DNA of 64,000 nt from Flavobacterium sp. 140616W15 (GCF_003668995.1 NZ_CP033068.1:2914001-2978000); one strand, 5' to 3'. Shown: positions 28,762 to 37,101, numbered from the stretch's first letter. Translations and numbers: made by a program. Notes: a model not told the origin generated them from the letters alone.

Positions 28762-30381
28762 ATGAAAAAAATTATTTTATTTTTAGCACTTGTATTCGTT
28801 ACTCAAATAAATGCACAAGAACGTCCAAAACTAGTGGTTGGAATTGTTGTGGATCAAATGAAGATGGAGTATCTCTATCGTTTCTCAGATGATTTTACAG
28901 CAAATGGTTTCAAAAGACTTATGAATAACGGCTACACGTTTCAAAACATGCATTACAATTACATGCCTACCTACACTGCACCAGGTCATGCATCCATTTA
29001 TACAGGAACAACTCCTGCAACACATGGAATTGTAAGTAACGAATGGTTTAGCCGAAAATTAGGAAAACAAATGTATTGTACCGATGATGCTGGAGTAGTA
29101 ACAATAGGCGATGGTACAAAAGAGGAAGGCGAAATGTCTCCAAAAAACTTATTAAGCACAACTATCACTGACGAGTTAAGAATGGGTACCAATTTCCAAG
29201 GAAAAGTAATTGGTGTGAGTCTTAAAGATCGTGGAGCAATTTTACCAGCAGGGCACTTTGCTAATTGGGCTTTCTGGTATAGCAAAACAGGATCTTTTAT
29301 TTCTAGTACTTTTTACGGAGATAAATTACCTGATTGGGTAACTGAATTTAATGGTGAAAAACGTTATTTATCATATATAAACAAAGGCTGGGATCTTTAC
29401 AAACCTCTTTCTGTTTATACTAGTAAAAGCTTACCAGATAACAATCCATACGAAGGGAAATTGTACAATAGTGCAGCACCCGTTTTTCCATACAACTTAA
29501 AAGATATGTATGATAAAAATGATGCAGGAATTATCCGTTCTACTCCATTTGGAAACGACTTATTAGCTGAATTTGCTATGAAAGCAATCGAAAAAGAAGA
29601 ATTAGGAAAAGATAACATTACAGACTTCTTAACGGTTAGTTTCTCATCTACAGATTACGTAGGGCATTTATTAGGACCACGTTCTATGGAGTTACAAGAT
29701 ACTTATTTGCGTTTAGACCAAACTATTGCAGATTTTTTAACTTACTTAGATAAAACTGTTGGTAAAGATAATTACTTACTTTTCTTAACTGCTGATCATG
29801 CTGGAGCTGAAAATGTAAATTATCTTAAAGACAATAAATACAATGTAAACAGTATTAGTCCAAAAGATATCCGTAAAAACTTAAAAGATTTTTCAGTAAA
29901 AACTTTTGGTGCTGATTTAGTTTTAAACTATTCTAGCTTCAATTTATTTTTGAATAAAGAAGTCATCAAAACTAAAAAACTGGAATTAGTTAAAGTTAAA
30001 CAAGCTTTCAAAGATTATTTGATGGCTCAGGATTACGTAAAAAGAGTATATACCGAAGAAGAAATTTTAGGCGCTACAGGTAATGATTACTACTTAAACT
30101 TTATTGTAAAAGGATATGACGTAACTCAAAACGGAGATTTAATTATATTAGACAAACCAGGTTATATCGAATATCAAGGAACAGGAACTTCTCACGGAAC
30201 CCCATATACTTATGACACACATGTACCTGCAATTTTTTACGGTTGGCATATTAAAAAAGGAGAATCATACAGTAAGAAAACGATTACTCAAATTGCTCCA
30301 ACAATTGCACAAAAAATAAAAGTAACATTCCCGAACGGAACAGAAGCAAATGTTCTTGAAGAAGTCTTAGACAAAAAATAA
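28762..30381 (+). CDS. pafA: PafA-type alkaline phosphatase
   Basis: A 539-residue secreted phosphatase with signal peptide ending INAQ (about residue 20). It belongs to the PafA branch of the alkaline phosphatase superfamily. The metal-binding Asp is in VDQMKMEY, the nucleophile Thr is in TAPGHASIYTG, an Asn follows in SNEWF, and the pair SLKDR carries the PafA lysine and arginine that bind phosphate. Further metal ligands are in STDYVGH, ADHAG and SHGTPYTYD. It hydrolyses phosphate monoesters and probably works without phosphate repression, as known for PafA of Elizabethkingia. It is monocistronic. Confidence 0.92.
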   Translation: MKKIILFLALVFVTQINAQERPKLVVGIVVDQMKMEYLYRFSDDFTANGFKRLMNNGYTFQNMHYNYMPTYTAPGHASIYTGTTPATHGIVSNEWFSRKLGKQMYCTDDAGVVTIGDGTKEEGEMSPKNLLSTTITDELRMGTNFQGKVIGVSLKDRGAILPAGHFANWAFWYSKTGSFISSTFYGDKLPDWVTEFNGEKRYLSYINKGWDLYKPLSVYTSKSLPDNNPYEGKLYNSAAPVFPYNLKDMYDKNDAGIIRSTPFGNDLLAEFAMKAIEKEELGKDNITDFLTVSFSSTDYVGHLLGPRSMELQDTYLRLDQTIADFLTYLDKTVGKDNYLLFLTADHAGAENVNYLKDNKYNVNSISPKDIRKNLKDFSVKTFGADLVLNYSSFNLFLNKEVIKTKKLELVKVKQAFKDYLMAQDYVKRVYTEEEILGATGNDYYLNFIVKGYDVTQNGDLIILDKPGYIEYQGTGTSHGTPYTYDTHVPAIFYGWHIKKGESYSKKTITQIAPTIAQKIKVTFPNGTEANVLEEVLDKK

Positions 30382-30397
30382 TTTCTTCTTAACGCAT

Positions 30398-30441
30398 AAA
30401 AAAGAGGATGCCTGAAAATTACTTTCGGACATCCTCTTTTT
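30398..30441 (+). terminator. Rho-independent terminator of the phosphatase gene
   Basis: AAAAAAGAGGATG (30398-30410) pairs with CATCCTCTTTTT (30430-30441), with imperfect pairing continuing inward around the loop. Confidence 0.85.
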
Positions 30442-30642
30442 ATTTAAAACTATCTTATTTAAATTGCTTGAATATATCTATAATGGTGCGAAATTATTTC
30501 TGTACCTGCACTCCATTCCAATAATCAGACATCAAGTTGATACTACCAGAGATGTGATATATTTATAGCAATCTCAAGAAAAACCAAAATATCGCTACGC
30601 TGTAGTAATTATTTATTCTATTTTCTAAAACTGTCCAAAAAC

Positions 30643-30684
30643 AAAATAGACTGTTTGAAAAATACTTTTCGAACAGTCTATTTT
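30643..30684. terminator. Bidirectional terminator before the lipoprotein gene
   Basis: 19-bp stem, 30643-30661 with 30666-30684, one mismatch, with A-tract on one side and T-tract on the other. It can stop the minus-strand lipoprotein gene, and the plus-strand phosphatase as a second barrier. The rest of 30382-30705 shows no gene. Confidence 0.85.
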
Positions 30685-30705
30685 TAAAATATCCTAATAT
30701 TGAGT

Positions 30706-31893
30706 TTATCCTCTAAATCTATTTCTTACAATAATATCTTTCAGCTTTGCTTTTAAATCTTCCCCTGTGTCATAAACCATTTGTTCGTTATTAGGAAATG
30801 GCACTGCACGTTTATTAAAATAAGTCATATAACTATCCTCGCAAGCACTTTTATCTCCTTTGTAGGTTGCATAAACATAATCAAAGATGAATTCGCTGGT
30901 TACTGGAAACGATTGCATTAACTGATTGGTCCTTAAATCAACATAATCTACCTTTGCAGTTACCTGACAAGATTTAAATTGTCTGAACTCATAAATATTT
31001 GCTCGAAGCGTTCTGTAATTATCAACCTTAATTTCCCGTCCTAAGCTATCTTTTACAGGCTTACCTCTACCATCCAAAAGAGTTCTCACTCCATCTTTCA
31101 CCTGCTTTTCTTTAATAAACTCTTTCTCTTTAATTTGCTCTGGCGAAATAAATATCTCTCTAAAATTCAAAATTAAACTATAGTCGTAAACAACACTTTT
31201 TTGTCTGACACTATGATAAACAGTCCATTTATCATTTAATCCGTACGTGCTGAAATCTAACAAATCATTTTGAAGCTGTTTTGGAATAACCATATTCGTT
31301 TCGTTTTTAGCATAAACATCCACAAAATCGGTACCTTTAAAAAGAGCTTCATCCATTAATTTTTTTGTGTTTTTATATCCCGGATTGATACTTTCCAGAT
31401 AAGCAAAATCATCGTATGCCTTTCTAAAATCAAGCTTGTTTTTGGATTTTAAAAGTGCCGAAGCATTTTCATATAAATATTTTGACAATGCATTTTTGCT
31501 GCTTACAATTTGCGAAGAATAATTATCAAACGGAAAATAGGCATTCTTTCCTTGTTTCATTAATTGCAATGGCAACAATGGTCGTATTTTTTCCTGACGG
31601 TTATTTAATTGCATGTACGTATTGTAAACACGCTCAATGTTAGCTGGATTAGCCTCTTTTGCCATCAAATCTAGACTGCGTAAATCTCTGTCTTTAGCTT
31701 TAGCAAAAGCTTCTTCCAACAAGTAAACATAATCTTGTTTTCCTTTAGAATCTTTTTTGGTTCTTAATCCTTCAACCGCCCGATCAATAGCTCCATCATA
31801 ATTACCATCACTTAGCATTGATTGAGTGCTTTTTACACCACATGAAGAAAGTGCTAAGAACAATATTGAAAAAAGTAGAGTAATCTTTTTCAT
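30706..31893 (-). CDS. Large uncharacterised lipoprotein
   Basis: A 395-residue lipoprotein with signal ending ALSSC (Cys17) and then a helical, TPR-like region (residues about 25-180, with SDGNYDGAIDRAVEGL and repeated helices). A C-terminal beta-rich domain includes YDYSLILNFREIF and FRQFKSCQVTAKVDYVDLRTN. I recognise it as a recurrent Flavobacterium lipoprotein but know no function. The start at 31893 gives the signal peptide directly, and a TATATTTG box (31912-31919) lies just upstream on the same strand. Confidence 0.75.
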   Translation of the reverse strand: MKKITLLFSILFLALSSCGVKSTQSMLSDGNYDGAIDRAVEGLRTKKDSKGKQDYVYLLEEAFAKAKDRDLRSLDLMAKEANPANIERVYNTYMQLNNRQEKIRPLLPLQLMKQGKNAYFPFDNYSSQIVSSKNALSKYLYENASALLKSKNKLDFRKAYDDFAYLESINPGYKNTKKLMDEALFKGTDFVDVYAKNETNMVIPKQLQNDLLDFSTYGLNDKWTVYHSVRQKSVVYDYSLILNFREIFISPEQIKEKEFIKEKQVKDGVRTLLDGRGKPVKDSLGREIKVDNYRTLRANIYEFRQFKSCQVTAKVDYVDLRTNQLMQSFPVTSEFIFDYVYATYKGDKSACEDSYMTYFNKRAVPFPNNEQMVYDTGEDLKAKLKDIIVRNRFRG

Positions 31894-31911
31894 TTTATAA
31901 ATTTTAAAGTG

Positions 31912-31919
31912 CAAATATA
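31912..31919 (-). promoter_or_regulatory. Bacteroidetes -7 box of the lipoprotein promoter
   Basis: Minus-strand TATATTTG, 18 bp before the ATG at 31893. No good TTG is seen at -33. Confidence 0.6.
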
Positions 31920-32059
31920 TCAGTTTTAGATTGATTCAGATAAGTAGTAACTCAATTTTAAATTTAAGAAGTAAAAACTTTCAACTGAATTTACCTTGCT
32001 AATAAAATCTAACTGACATAAAAATGGAGATGCACTGCTGTAGGTCTAACAAATAGTTA

Positions 32060-32428
32060 CTATTTTAATTTTTTTCTACTTCTTATTTGATAAGCAATTT
32101 CCCAAAACAGTATAGATAAAACAGCATTCGTCATTAATGCAGTTTTGATTCCGTGAGCATCATATTTTGGAAATAGATGCAAATCTCCAAACTTCAGTGC
32201 TAAGTATAAAGCTAAAAATGCAATTATAGCAGAGTACACTATATTTAATAAAGGTTTCCATTTTAATACCAAAAAAGAGAAAATTAGATTGATAAGAAGA
32301 AAACCACAACCTAAAGTTATAAATCTATGATCTTTTAATTTTTCGCCCAATGCCAGCAAATATGAAGTTGAAAAACTATAAGTGAAAAATAATATTGAAT
32401 AGATTAGAATACGGATTTGTAATTTCAT
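32060..32428 (-). CDS. Small four-helix membrane protein, unknown
   Basis: The 122-residue protein is strongly hydrophobic with four predicted membrane helices (about 8-26, 37-55, 61-80, 95-113) and a basic C-terminus (RSRKKLK). I do not recognise the family. Its ATG touches the start of a 54-bp repeat whose minus strand carries a promoter-like TATTTTCG; the other copy lies upstream of the next membrane gene. Function unknown. Confidence 0.55.
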   Translation of the reverse strand: MKLQIRILIYSILFFTYSFSTSYLLALGEKLKDHRFITLGCGFLLINLIFSFLVLKWKPLLNIVYSAIIAFLALYLALKFGDLHLFPKYDAHGIKTALMTNAVLSILFWEIAYQIRSRKKLK

Positions 32429-32481
32429 TTTTTAATTTTTTAGTTTGCCGAAAATACAAATTAAAAATGAAGCTTTGATTA
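32428..32481. repeat. 54-bp direct repeat, copy 1
   Basis: This segment is identical at 53 of 54 bases to 33030-33083, in the same orientation. On the minus strand it contains TATTTTCG and ends at the ATG of the membrane protein gene 32060-32428. Confidence 0.9.
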
Positions 32482-32561
32482 ATTTAAGTTTGATAAATGA
32501 TGGTTAAAAATTTGTTTGCAGGCATGGATTGTCAAATTTACTCTATAAGAGATATTCTAAA

Positions 32562-32930
32562 TTAGTCATCCAAGTATTTTAAAATACAGATACAAATTGA
32601 AAAAATAAAAATTACAAATACTACATTGCTGATGTTATATATTATTTTATTCTTTTTTGTTTCGCTATTCCATTCTATAGTAAAATCTTTTATATGCTTT
32701 TTATATATTTTATAGTTGAAATAATTAATAGTCAAACTAATTATAACAAAAAAAGGAAATAAAAAAAGTATAGTAATATGTAAACTGGGAAATAAAACTT
32801 TTTTAAAAATGGCAAGAACTGCCAACACAAAAAAAGCCTGAATACTTGAAAGTCCTTGAGTTACTTTTAATGAATCATTTCCCGTAGTATGAAGATAAAA
32901 GAATATTCTCCCTGTTTTTTTAATATCCAT
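32562..32930 (-). CDS. Small membrane protein, unknown
   Basis: A 122-residue protein with three predicted membrane helices (about 31-45, 50-70, 98-118) and a polar middle loop. I do not recognise it. A 32-residue ORF overlaps its start by 11 bp and could couple its translation. It is in a run of small minus-strand genes of uncertain role. Confidence 0.5.
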   Translation of the reverse strand: MDIKKTGRIFFYLHTTGNDSLKVTQGLSSIQAFFVLAVLAIFKKVLFPSLHITILFLFPFFVIISLTINYFNYKIYKKHIKDFTIEWNSETKKNKIIYNISNVVFVIFIFSICICILKYLDD

Positions 32931-33018
32931 TATTGATTTTATTTTGTCTACAAAAAGCTAAAATATTCTTACTTAAATCTAAGACATCATAAAAACTAAC
33001 ATTAGAACCAAATCCCAT
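32920..33018 (-). CDS. Possible 32-residue leader ORF overlapping the next gene
   Basis: From ATG 33018 the frame reads MGFGSNVSFYDVLDLSKNIL and ends at a TAA (32920-32922) that overlaps the ATG region of the following membrane-protein gene. It starts 11 bp after the 54-bp promoter-like repeat. The arrangement suggests a short leader peptide for translational coupling, or the remains of a gene whose promoter was copied. It is too short for certainty. Confidence 0.35.
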   Translation of the reverse strand: MGFGSNVSFYDVLDLSKNILAFCRQNKINNGY

Positions 33019-33029
33019 TTGTTATTTTG

Positions 33030-33083
33030 TTTTTTAATTTTTTAGTTTCCCGAAAATACAAATTAAAAATGAAGCTTTGATTA
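33030..33083. repeat. 54-bp direct repeat, copy 2
   Basis: Near-perfect second copy of 32428-32481 (one base differs). It lies just upstream of the 32-residue ORF on the minus strand and carries the same promoter-like TATTTTCG. Confidence 0.9.
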
Positions 33084-33170
33084 GGTTGGCTATAATATGG
33101 ACAAAAAAATGCGCAAAATCAAAAAGACATTTGCGCATTTTTCTTTATAAAAAACTCTATTTAGAGACTA

Positions 33171-33575
33171 TTATTTTCCTTTTAGTAATTTTTCCAAATA
33201 CTCTACCTTTTCTTTTTCAGCTTGAACTAAACGTTCGTAAAGTTCAACAACTTTATCTAAAGGATTAAATGTACAATTATTAGCTGAGCACAAATTGCCT
33301 GCATTAATTACGCTATCTTTTGTATCGTAATAAGTATTAAAATAATTAAAAACTGATTCTTCTGAAAAATTTTCAATCGCTTCTACAGTCACTCCAAGTG
33401 CTTTTGCAATTTCAATAAGTTTATCTTTGTCAATAGTTTCGCTTGCTTCAATATTAGAAACTGATTGTTGACTCACTCCAATAGCATTCGCAAGTATTTC
33501 TTGTTTCATGCCTTTAAGCTCTCTGATTCGGCTTATATTTCTGCCAATATGTTTTGGTTTAGTTGCTGTGCTCAT
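33171..33575 (-). CDS. XRE family transcriptional regulator
   Basis: The 134-residue protein has an N-terminal helix-turn-helix of Cro/C1 type (about 10-65; ISRIRELKGMKQEILANAIGVSQQSVSNIEAS). A linker and a C-terminal coiled coil (VVELYERLVQAEKEKVEYLEKLL) follow and could mediate dimerisation. It is likely a DNA-binding repressor. Its neighbours are the GIY-YIG element and small genes, so it may regulate accessory DNA; no target site was identified. Confidence 0.9.
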   Translation of the reverse strand: MSTATKPKHIGRNISRIRELKGMKQEILANAIGVSQQSVSNIEASETIDKDKLIEIAKALGVTVEAIENFSEESVFNYFNTYYDTKDSVINAGNLCSANNCTFNPLDKVVELYERLVQAEKEKVEYLEKLLKGK

Positions 33576-33642
33576 AATTCAAAGATATTTAAAATTCTTT
33601 AGATAAATAGTGGTTAGTGAAAATTTCAAGTCCCAATATCCG

Positions 33643-33687
33643 CAATCTTGTCATTTCGACGTAAGGAGAAATCTTCACAAGAAACTC
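33643..33687. repeat. 45-bp terminal inverted repeat, left arm of the GIY-YIG element
   Basis: The reverse complement of 34116-34160 matches this arm at 44 of 45 bases. The core, TCATTTCGACGTAAGGAGAA, resembles repeats that recur in flavobacterial genomes. It lies 39 bp from the GIY-YIG stop codon. Confidence 0.92.
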
Positions 33688-33726
33688 TACAAAGATTGAA
33701 AAATTCATATAAAATTTGCTTACAAA

Positions 33727-34041
33727 TTATGCAAATAAATAATTCAAAAAGCCCAAATTTGGATTCATTGTTTTTATCAATTCAATTTTCTTTTCCCTGC
33801 GCCAGCCTTTTACTTCTTTTTCACGAGCAATTGCTTCTTGAATCCAAGTAAACTTTTCATAATATAGTAAGTATGTAACATTATACTTTGATGCAAAAGT
33901 TTTATTTTCATTTGCGTTGTTTTCTTCGTGTTGACTTAACCGAATTCTCAAATTATTTGTAACCCCAGTATAAAAAACTGTTTTAGATATATTTGTTATT
34001 ATGTATATATAGTAAGTATGATAGCCTCCTTGTAATTCCAT
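33727..34041 (-). CDS. GIY-YIG family endonuclease
   Basis: The 104-residue protein is a single GIY-YIG nuclease domain. The YYIYIITN and FYTGVTNN segments give the GIY-YIG core, the following RLSQHE carries the catalytic arginine, and REKEVKGWRREKKIELI with its glutamate ends the domain. It is the small stand-alone type common in Bacteroidetes (COG2827-like). The gene is enclosed by 45-bp inverted repeats (33643-33687 and 34116-34160), which suggests a small mobile or selfish element whose nuclease may act on its own ends. Confidence 0.93.
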   Translation of the reverse strand: MELQGGYHTYYIYIITNISKTVFYTGVTNNLRIRLSQHEENNANENKTFASKYNVTYLLYYEKFTWIQEAIAREKEVKGWRREKKIELIKTMNPNLGFLNYLFA

Positions 34042-34115
34042 TAAATTTATTTTTCGCTAAAGTTAAATCATTTTTATTAAAGATTTTACTTACAATATAT
34101 TTAATGTACTTTATG

Positions 34116-34160
34116 GAGTTTCTTGCGAAGATTTCTCCTTACGTCGAAATGACAAGATTG
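34116..34160. repeat. 45-bp terminal inverted repeat, right arm of the GIY-YIG element
   Basis: Partner of 33643-33687, with one mismatch, 74 bp upstream of the GIY-YIG start codon. No clear target-site duplication is seen outside the arms. Confidence 0.92.
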
Positions 34161-34286
34161 TGTGCAAAACTTCAATTTTAAAAACGAGAAATAAGTCAAT
34201 TAAGAATATGTTATTTCCAAACGGTTAAACTAAATCCATTGTAGTAATCGTTGTTTGTAGTTATTTATTCAATTTATATAGATTTT

Positions 34287-34760
34287 CTAAAAAAATATCT
34301 TTTCATCTTCGCTCCAATTATTTGTATAAACAAGTAGATTTAGAAAATTATCTTTAATCGAACCGAATAGAAATACATTATCGAGTTTCTTATCATTATA
34401 TTTCCAAATTATATATTCTAATTTAGAATCTTCCTTAATCTTTTGGATTTTGAATTTATTTTTTTTCAAATAATCCGAATCCCAAACATAAAATAACTTT
34501 ACATTTTCAAAATCTGATTTATTACTTTTGAAAAAGGAATACGAATTTTTAGGGTTTTGGGCAATTGCAATAATTACTCCATCTTTATTTTTTAAATAAG
34601 TTTGACCTGAATCATCCACTCTATTCAATTCTTCCCAATTCCCAGGTATTTTTACTTCACCAGATTTCGTTTTTACATTAGAGTAATCTACAATATCTTG
34701 ACAAAAAATAAGATTTGGCAAGAGAAAAAATAACACGAACACTAAATTTACTTTATTCAT
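34287..34760 (-). CDS. Exported protein, unknown; C-terminus probably broken at a homopolymer
   Basis: A 157-residue protein with a signal peptide ending FCQD (about residue 20) and a beta-rich exported domain (GEVKIPGNWEELNRVDDSGQTYLKNKDG). I do not recognise the family. The end KIFF meets a stop at a run of seven A on the plus strand (34289-34295). One more A would continue it as LENLYKLNK to a stop at 34261-34263, a more natural end. It is in a minus-strand run of small genes. Confidence 0.6.
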   Translation of the reverse strand: MNKVNLVFVLFFLLPNLIFCQDIVDYSNVKTKSGEVKIPGNWEELNRVDDSGQTYLKNKDGVIIAIAQNPKNSYSFFKSNKSDFENVKLFYVWDSDYLKKNKFKIQKIKEDSKLEYIIWKYNDKKLDNVFLFGSIKDNFLNLLVYTNNWSEDEKIFF

Positions 34761-34809
34761 ATTTTTTTGGTTTTATATTTATATTCAACGTTTCAGTGAT
34801 AGTAAAGTC

Positions 34810-34891
34810 TCCCAACTTCATACACGTTCCTAATGCTCTTTTTAATCTTTATAATGCCTTGCTGTTGTCGTTACGAAGTCGGGAGACTTCG
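34810..34891. repeat. 82-bp palindromic repeat, copy A
   Basis: Begins TCCCAACTTCATAC and ends TACGAAGTCGGGAGACTTCG; the two ends are inverted complements with mismatches. A diverged second copy lies at 35521-35601. The stop codon of a short exported ORF (34871) lies inside it. Confidence 0.8.
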
Positions 34892-35038
34892 CAGAGCGGA
34901 GATAGAATCTTTTTCGACAGATTTCATTAAAAATTCAAATATGTCGACATCATATTTTTTCTCTTTTTCGGGAAATTCTTGACCAAAATACATTCCTGCA
35001 AAACATAATAGAAAAAGTGTAATATTTTTTTTAACCAT
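34871..35038 (-). CDS. Short exported protein truncated by a repeat
   Basis: From ATG 35038 the frame gives 55 residues: a signal peptide (MVKKNITLFLLCFAGMYFG), a short acidic mature part, and an end (RSLPTS) that is coded by the palindromic repeat at 34810-34891. This looks like a gene whose 3' part was replaced by insertion of the repeat. It lies 10 bp after the stop of the lipocalin-like gene. Function unknown; it may be a remnant. Confidence 0.5.
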   Translation of the reverse strand: MVKKNITLFLLCFAGMYFGQEFPEKEKKYDVDIFEFLMKSVEKDSISALRSLPTS

Positions 35039-35048
35039 AATAGTCATC

Positions 35049-35417
35049 TCAAACTTTGTTCATTAAGAATTCACCCAATCCTAATTTTAATATCAACTCA
35101 GTTTTAGTTAGTTTAAGAATAGACAACTCAAATTTCCCATCTATTGAATTTAGAATTATCACTTTTGAATTTTTAGACAACGTCCATTTTCCATTCGCAT
35201 TTTGCCCCATTAAAAACGCAACAAATTCATCATTACTTTTAAATTCAAAAGTCATTTTATTAATTATGTCTGAATTTAAAGTTTTTTTTCCAAGTTTATC
35301 AACTTCTTTATTTAGCGCCTTTTTAAAAACCCATTTTCCCTTTAAAAGATCAGAGTTTTGAGCATTTATAGTTATGCTTGATAAAAAAAGAACAAATATT
35401 ACAATTGTTTTGATCAT
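35049..35417 (-). CDS. Exported lipocalin-like small protein
   Basis: The 122-residue protein starts at 35417 with a signal peptide ending INAQ (about residue 19). The mature part (LLKGKWVFKKALN, then WTLSKNSKVIILNS, ELSILKLTKTELIL) follows the strand pattern of small lipocalin-like proteins. I know no function. It is one of several small exported genes in this minus-strand cluster. Confidence 0.65.
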   Translation of the reverse strand: MIKTIVIFVLFLSSITINAQNSDLLKGKWVFKKALNKEVDKLGKKTLNSDIINKMTFEFKSNDEFVAFLMGQNANGKWTLSKNSKVIILNSIDGKFELSILKLTKTELILKLGLGEFLMNKV

Positions 35418-35520
35418 GTGATTTGATTGTTTCATTTCTGTTTTTACTTCGATTATATCTTTATAAATAGTTTAATTATGTTCATAGATTATATCTGTTA
35501 TTCTCTTATTGTGCAGGGTA

Positions 35521-35601
35521 TCCCAACTTCGTACTCATTCCTATATTCTTTTTAATTTTTGCTATGTTTCATTGTGGTCTCTACGAAGTAGGGAGACCTC
35601 G
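35521..35601. repeat. 82-bp palindromic repeat family, copy B
   Basis: Second copy of the 34810-34891 repeat, with the same ends (TCCCAACTTCGTAC and TACGAAGTAGGGAGACCTCG) and length 81. It begins 8 bp after the stop codon of the gene at 35610. Confidence 0.8.
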
Positions 35602-35609
35602 GCTATCCT

Positions 35610-36137
35610 TTACTTTCTTACTTCTAATTTCAGAATTTGATTTCCTTTCTTTTCTTTAATATAATCTATCCTTACATATTTATTTTCGTCTATTGCTCCT
35701 CCATGCGACTTAGCATTATTGTATCCAAACCCAGATATATCAAAATCTGAATATTCAAATTCTACTCCATTAACAATAAATCTTTCACTATCATGACCGC
35801 CAGATGGCATTGGATGAAATTTTGTAACAAATCCTTCAGTTTGTAGTTTGGCATTATTGTATAAATCATTTGTTTTGTAATACTCGTAGCCAAATAAAAC
35901 TGAGAATAGTAAAAAAAAGAATATCGATACATACTGGAATATTTTTATCTTGACTTTTTGGTGTTCAGGATCTTTAAATAAGTTTTCTTCTTCATCGTTT
36001 TCAATCAAGAATAAAATAAATTTTAAAAATAGAAAAATACCAATTGGCATAAATAATATCCAGATTTTTTTGATTCCATCTCCAGATGAAAAATCATAAA
36101 TTATTTCAAAGGAGTTCATAGTTTTCAACTTTTTCAT
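35610..36137 (-). CDS. Two-helix membrane protein, unknown
   Basis: The 175-residue protein has two membrane helices (about 25-44 and 69-86) and a C-terminal soluble part with a histidine/glycine loop (PMPSGGHDSERF) and strands (FIVNGVEFEYSDF, VRIDYIKE). I do not recognise the family. An ATG at 36119 is an alternative start. The next gene upstream ends 14 bp before, so the two are probably cotranscribed. Confidence 0.6.
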   Translation of the reverse strand: MKKLKTMNSFEIIYDFSSGDGIKKIWILFMPIGIFLFLKFILFLIENDEEENLFKDPEHQKVKIKIFQYVSIFFFLLFSVLFGYEYYKTNDLYNNAKLQTEGFVTKFHPMPSGGHDSERFIVNGVEFEYSDFDISGFGYNNAKSHGGAIDENKYVRIDYIKEKKGNQILKLEVRK

Positions 36138-36150
36138 TTTGTAATTTTTC

Positions 36151-36744
36151 TCATACTGGCTTGTATCTGTGAAAACCTAAAAGCTCTATCGCCCGCTCTT
36201 GAATGTACATATTTTCATCATCTAAAAAGGGATAGATGTTGGTCTCAATTTCATGATTCAAACTTAAAGCCATAATCATAAATGCTAATTGTTGTATACA
36301 ATCCTCGTCAGCTTCTGCTTTTAGTTTGGTAAAAAGTTTCTCAATAAGTTCACTTCGCTCAGGAAACTCCGCAATCTCTTTTGTCGCAGGAAACTCAAAA
36401 TGGTTTTCATTAAAATCATCAAAATCGAATACATCTAAATTATTTTCAATTGTATCAATAAAATTTGAAATGCTTCTAAACTTTGGCTCTAAATTTAATT
36501 CATCATGACTCAAATAACAAACCATTCCTTTCATAGTAGTATCAACATATACACACCAATAGTTTGAATTTCCATCAGTCAATATCGCCGTAATGTTTTT
36601 ATAAACTGGAAATTGGTCAAAATAACTTTGCATATTATTAAACTCATTATCCTCTAGTATTATAAAACCATCTCTTGATCTAAAATTTTTTAATTTTTCT
36701 ATTTCATCTTTACTTATGTTAAACTCTTTTAATTTATCTATCAT
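36151..36744 (-). CDS. SUKH-like (SMI1/KNR4-type) protein, tentative
   Basis: The 197-residue protein starting at 36744 (MIDKLKEFNISKDEIEKL) has an alpha/beta region (GNSNYWCVYVDTTMKGMVCYLSHDE) close to the SUKH superfamily strands, then a helical C-terminal region (IQQLAFMIMALSLNHEI). It has no signal peptide. I assign it as SUKH-like by appearance only; confidence is moderate. It is the first gene of a minus-strand run with a membrane protein and two exported proteins. Confidence 0.6.
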   Translation of the reverse strand: MIDKLKEFNISKDEIEKLKNFRSRDGFIILEDNEFNNMQSYFDQFPVYKNITAILTDGNSNYWCVYVDTTMKGMVCYLSHDELNLEPKFRSISNFIDTIENNLDVFDFDDFNENHFEFPATKEIAEFPERSELIEKLFTKLKAEADEDCIQQLAFMIMALSLNHEIETNIYPFLDDENMYIQERAIELLGFHRYKPV

Positions 36745-36979
36745 AATTTCATCTGTTTTCTTGAGGCATCTAACTTTATAGTAAAACCATATCAATAAAT
36801 TATTTAATATTTACATATCAGTTTATAGCTAAAATATAAAATAATACACACAAATCATTAATTAGTTTTCTATTACGCATGAAGGATTACTTCACAATAC
36901 ATTTATTTTTAGATGAGTTCAGTGAGCTTCAGAATTAAACTAATTGATTAAAGATTACACACCAATTATATCTTTTCTG

Positions 36980-37034
36980 TAAAGATAAGATTGCGCTGAG
37001 GCTTCGACTCCGCTCTGCCTGACAGTTGGAGTCA
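36980..37034. repeat. Remnant of a dispersed flavobacterial repeat
   Basis: The stretch around 36993-37025 (GCTGAGGCTTCGACTCCGCT and onward) resembles a recurrent intergenic repeat of Flavobacterium, judged from memory. It shares CTCCGCTCTGC with the flank of the palindromic repeat at 34891-34905. The rest of the 36745-37101 gap is AT-rich, apart from a terminator at 37047. Confidence 0.4.
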
Positions 37035-37046
37035 ATATAAAACAAA

Positions 37047-37077
37047 AAATCCCATTCACCTTTCGGGAATGGGATTT
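37047..37077 (-). terminator. Rho-independent terminator of lysA
   Basis: 11-bp stem AAATCCCATTC (37047-37057) with 37067-37077, nine-base loop, and a T-run on the minus strand. It lies 25 bp after the lysA stop. Confidence 0.9.
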
Positions 37078-37101
37078 CTGCAACTGACATTTTTTTTTAT
37101 T

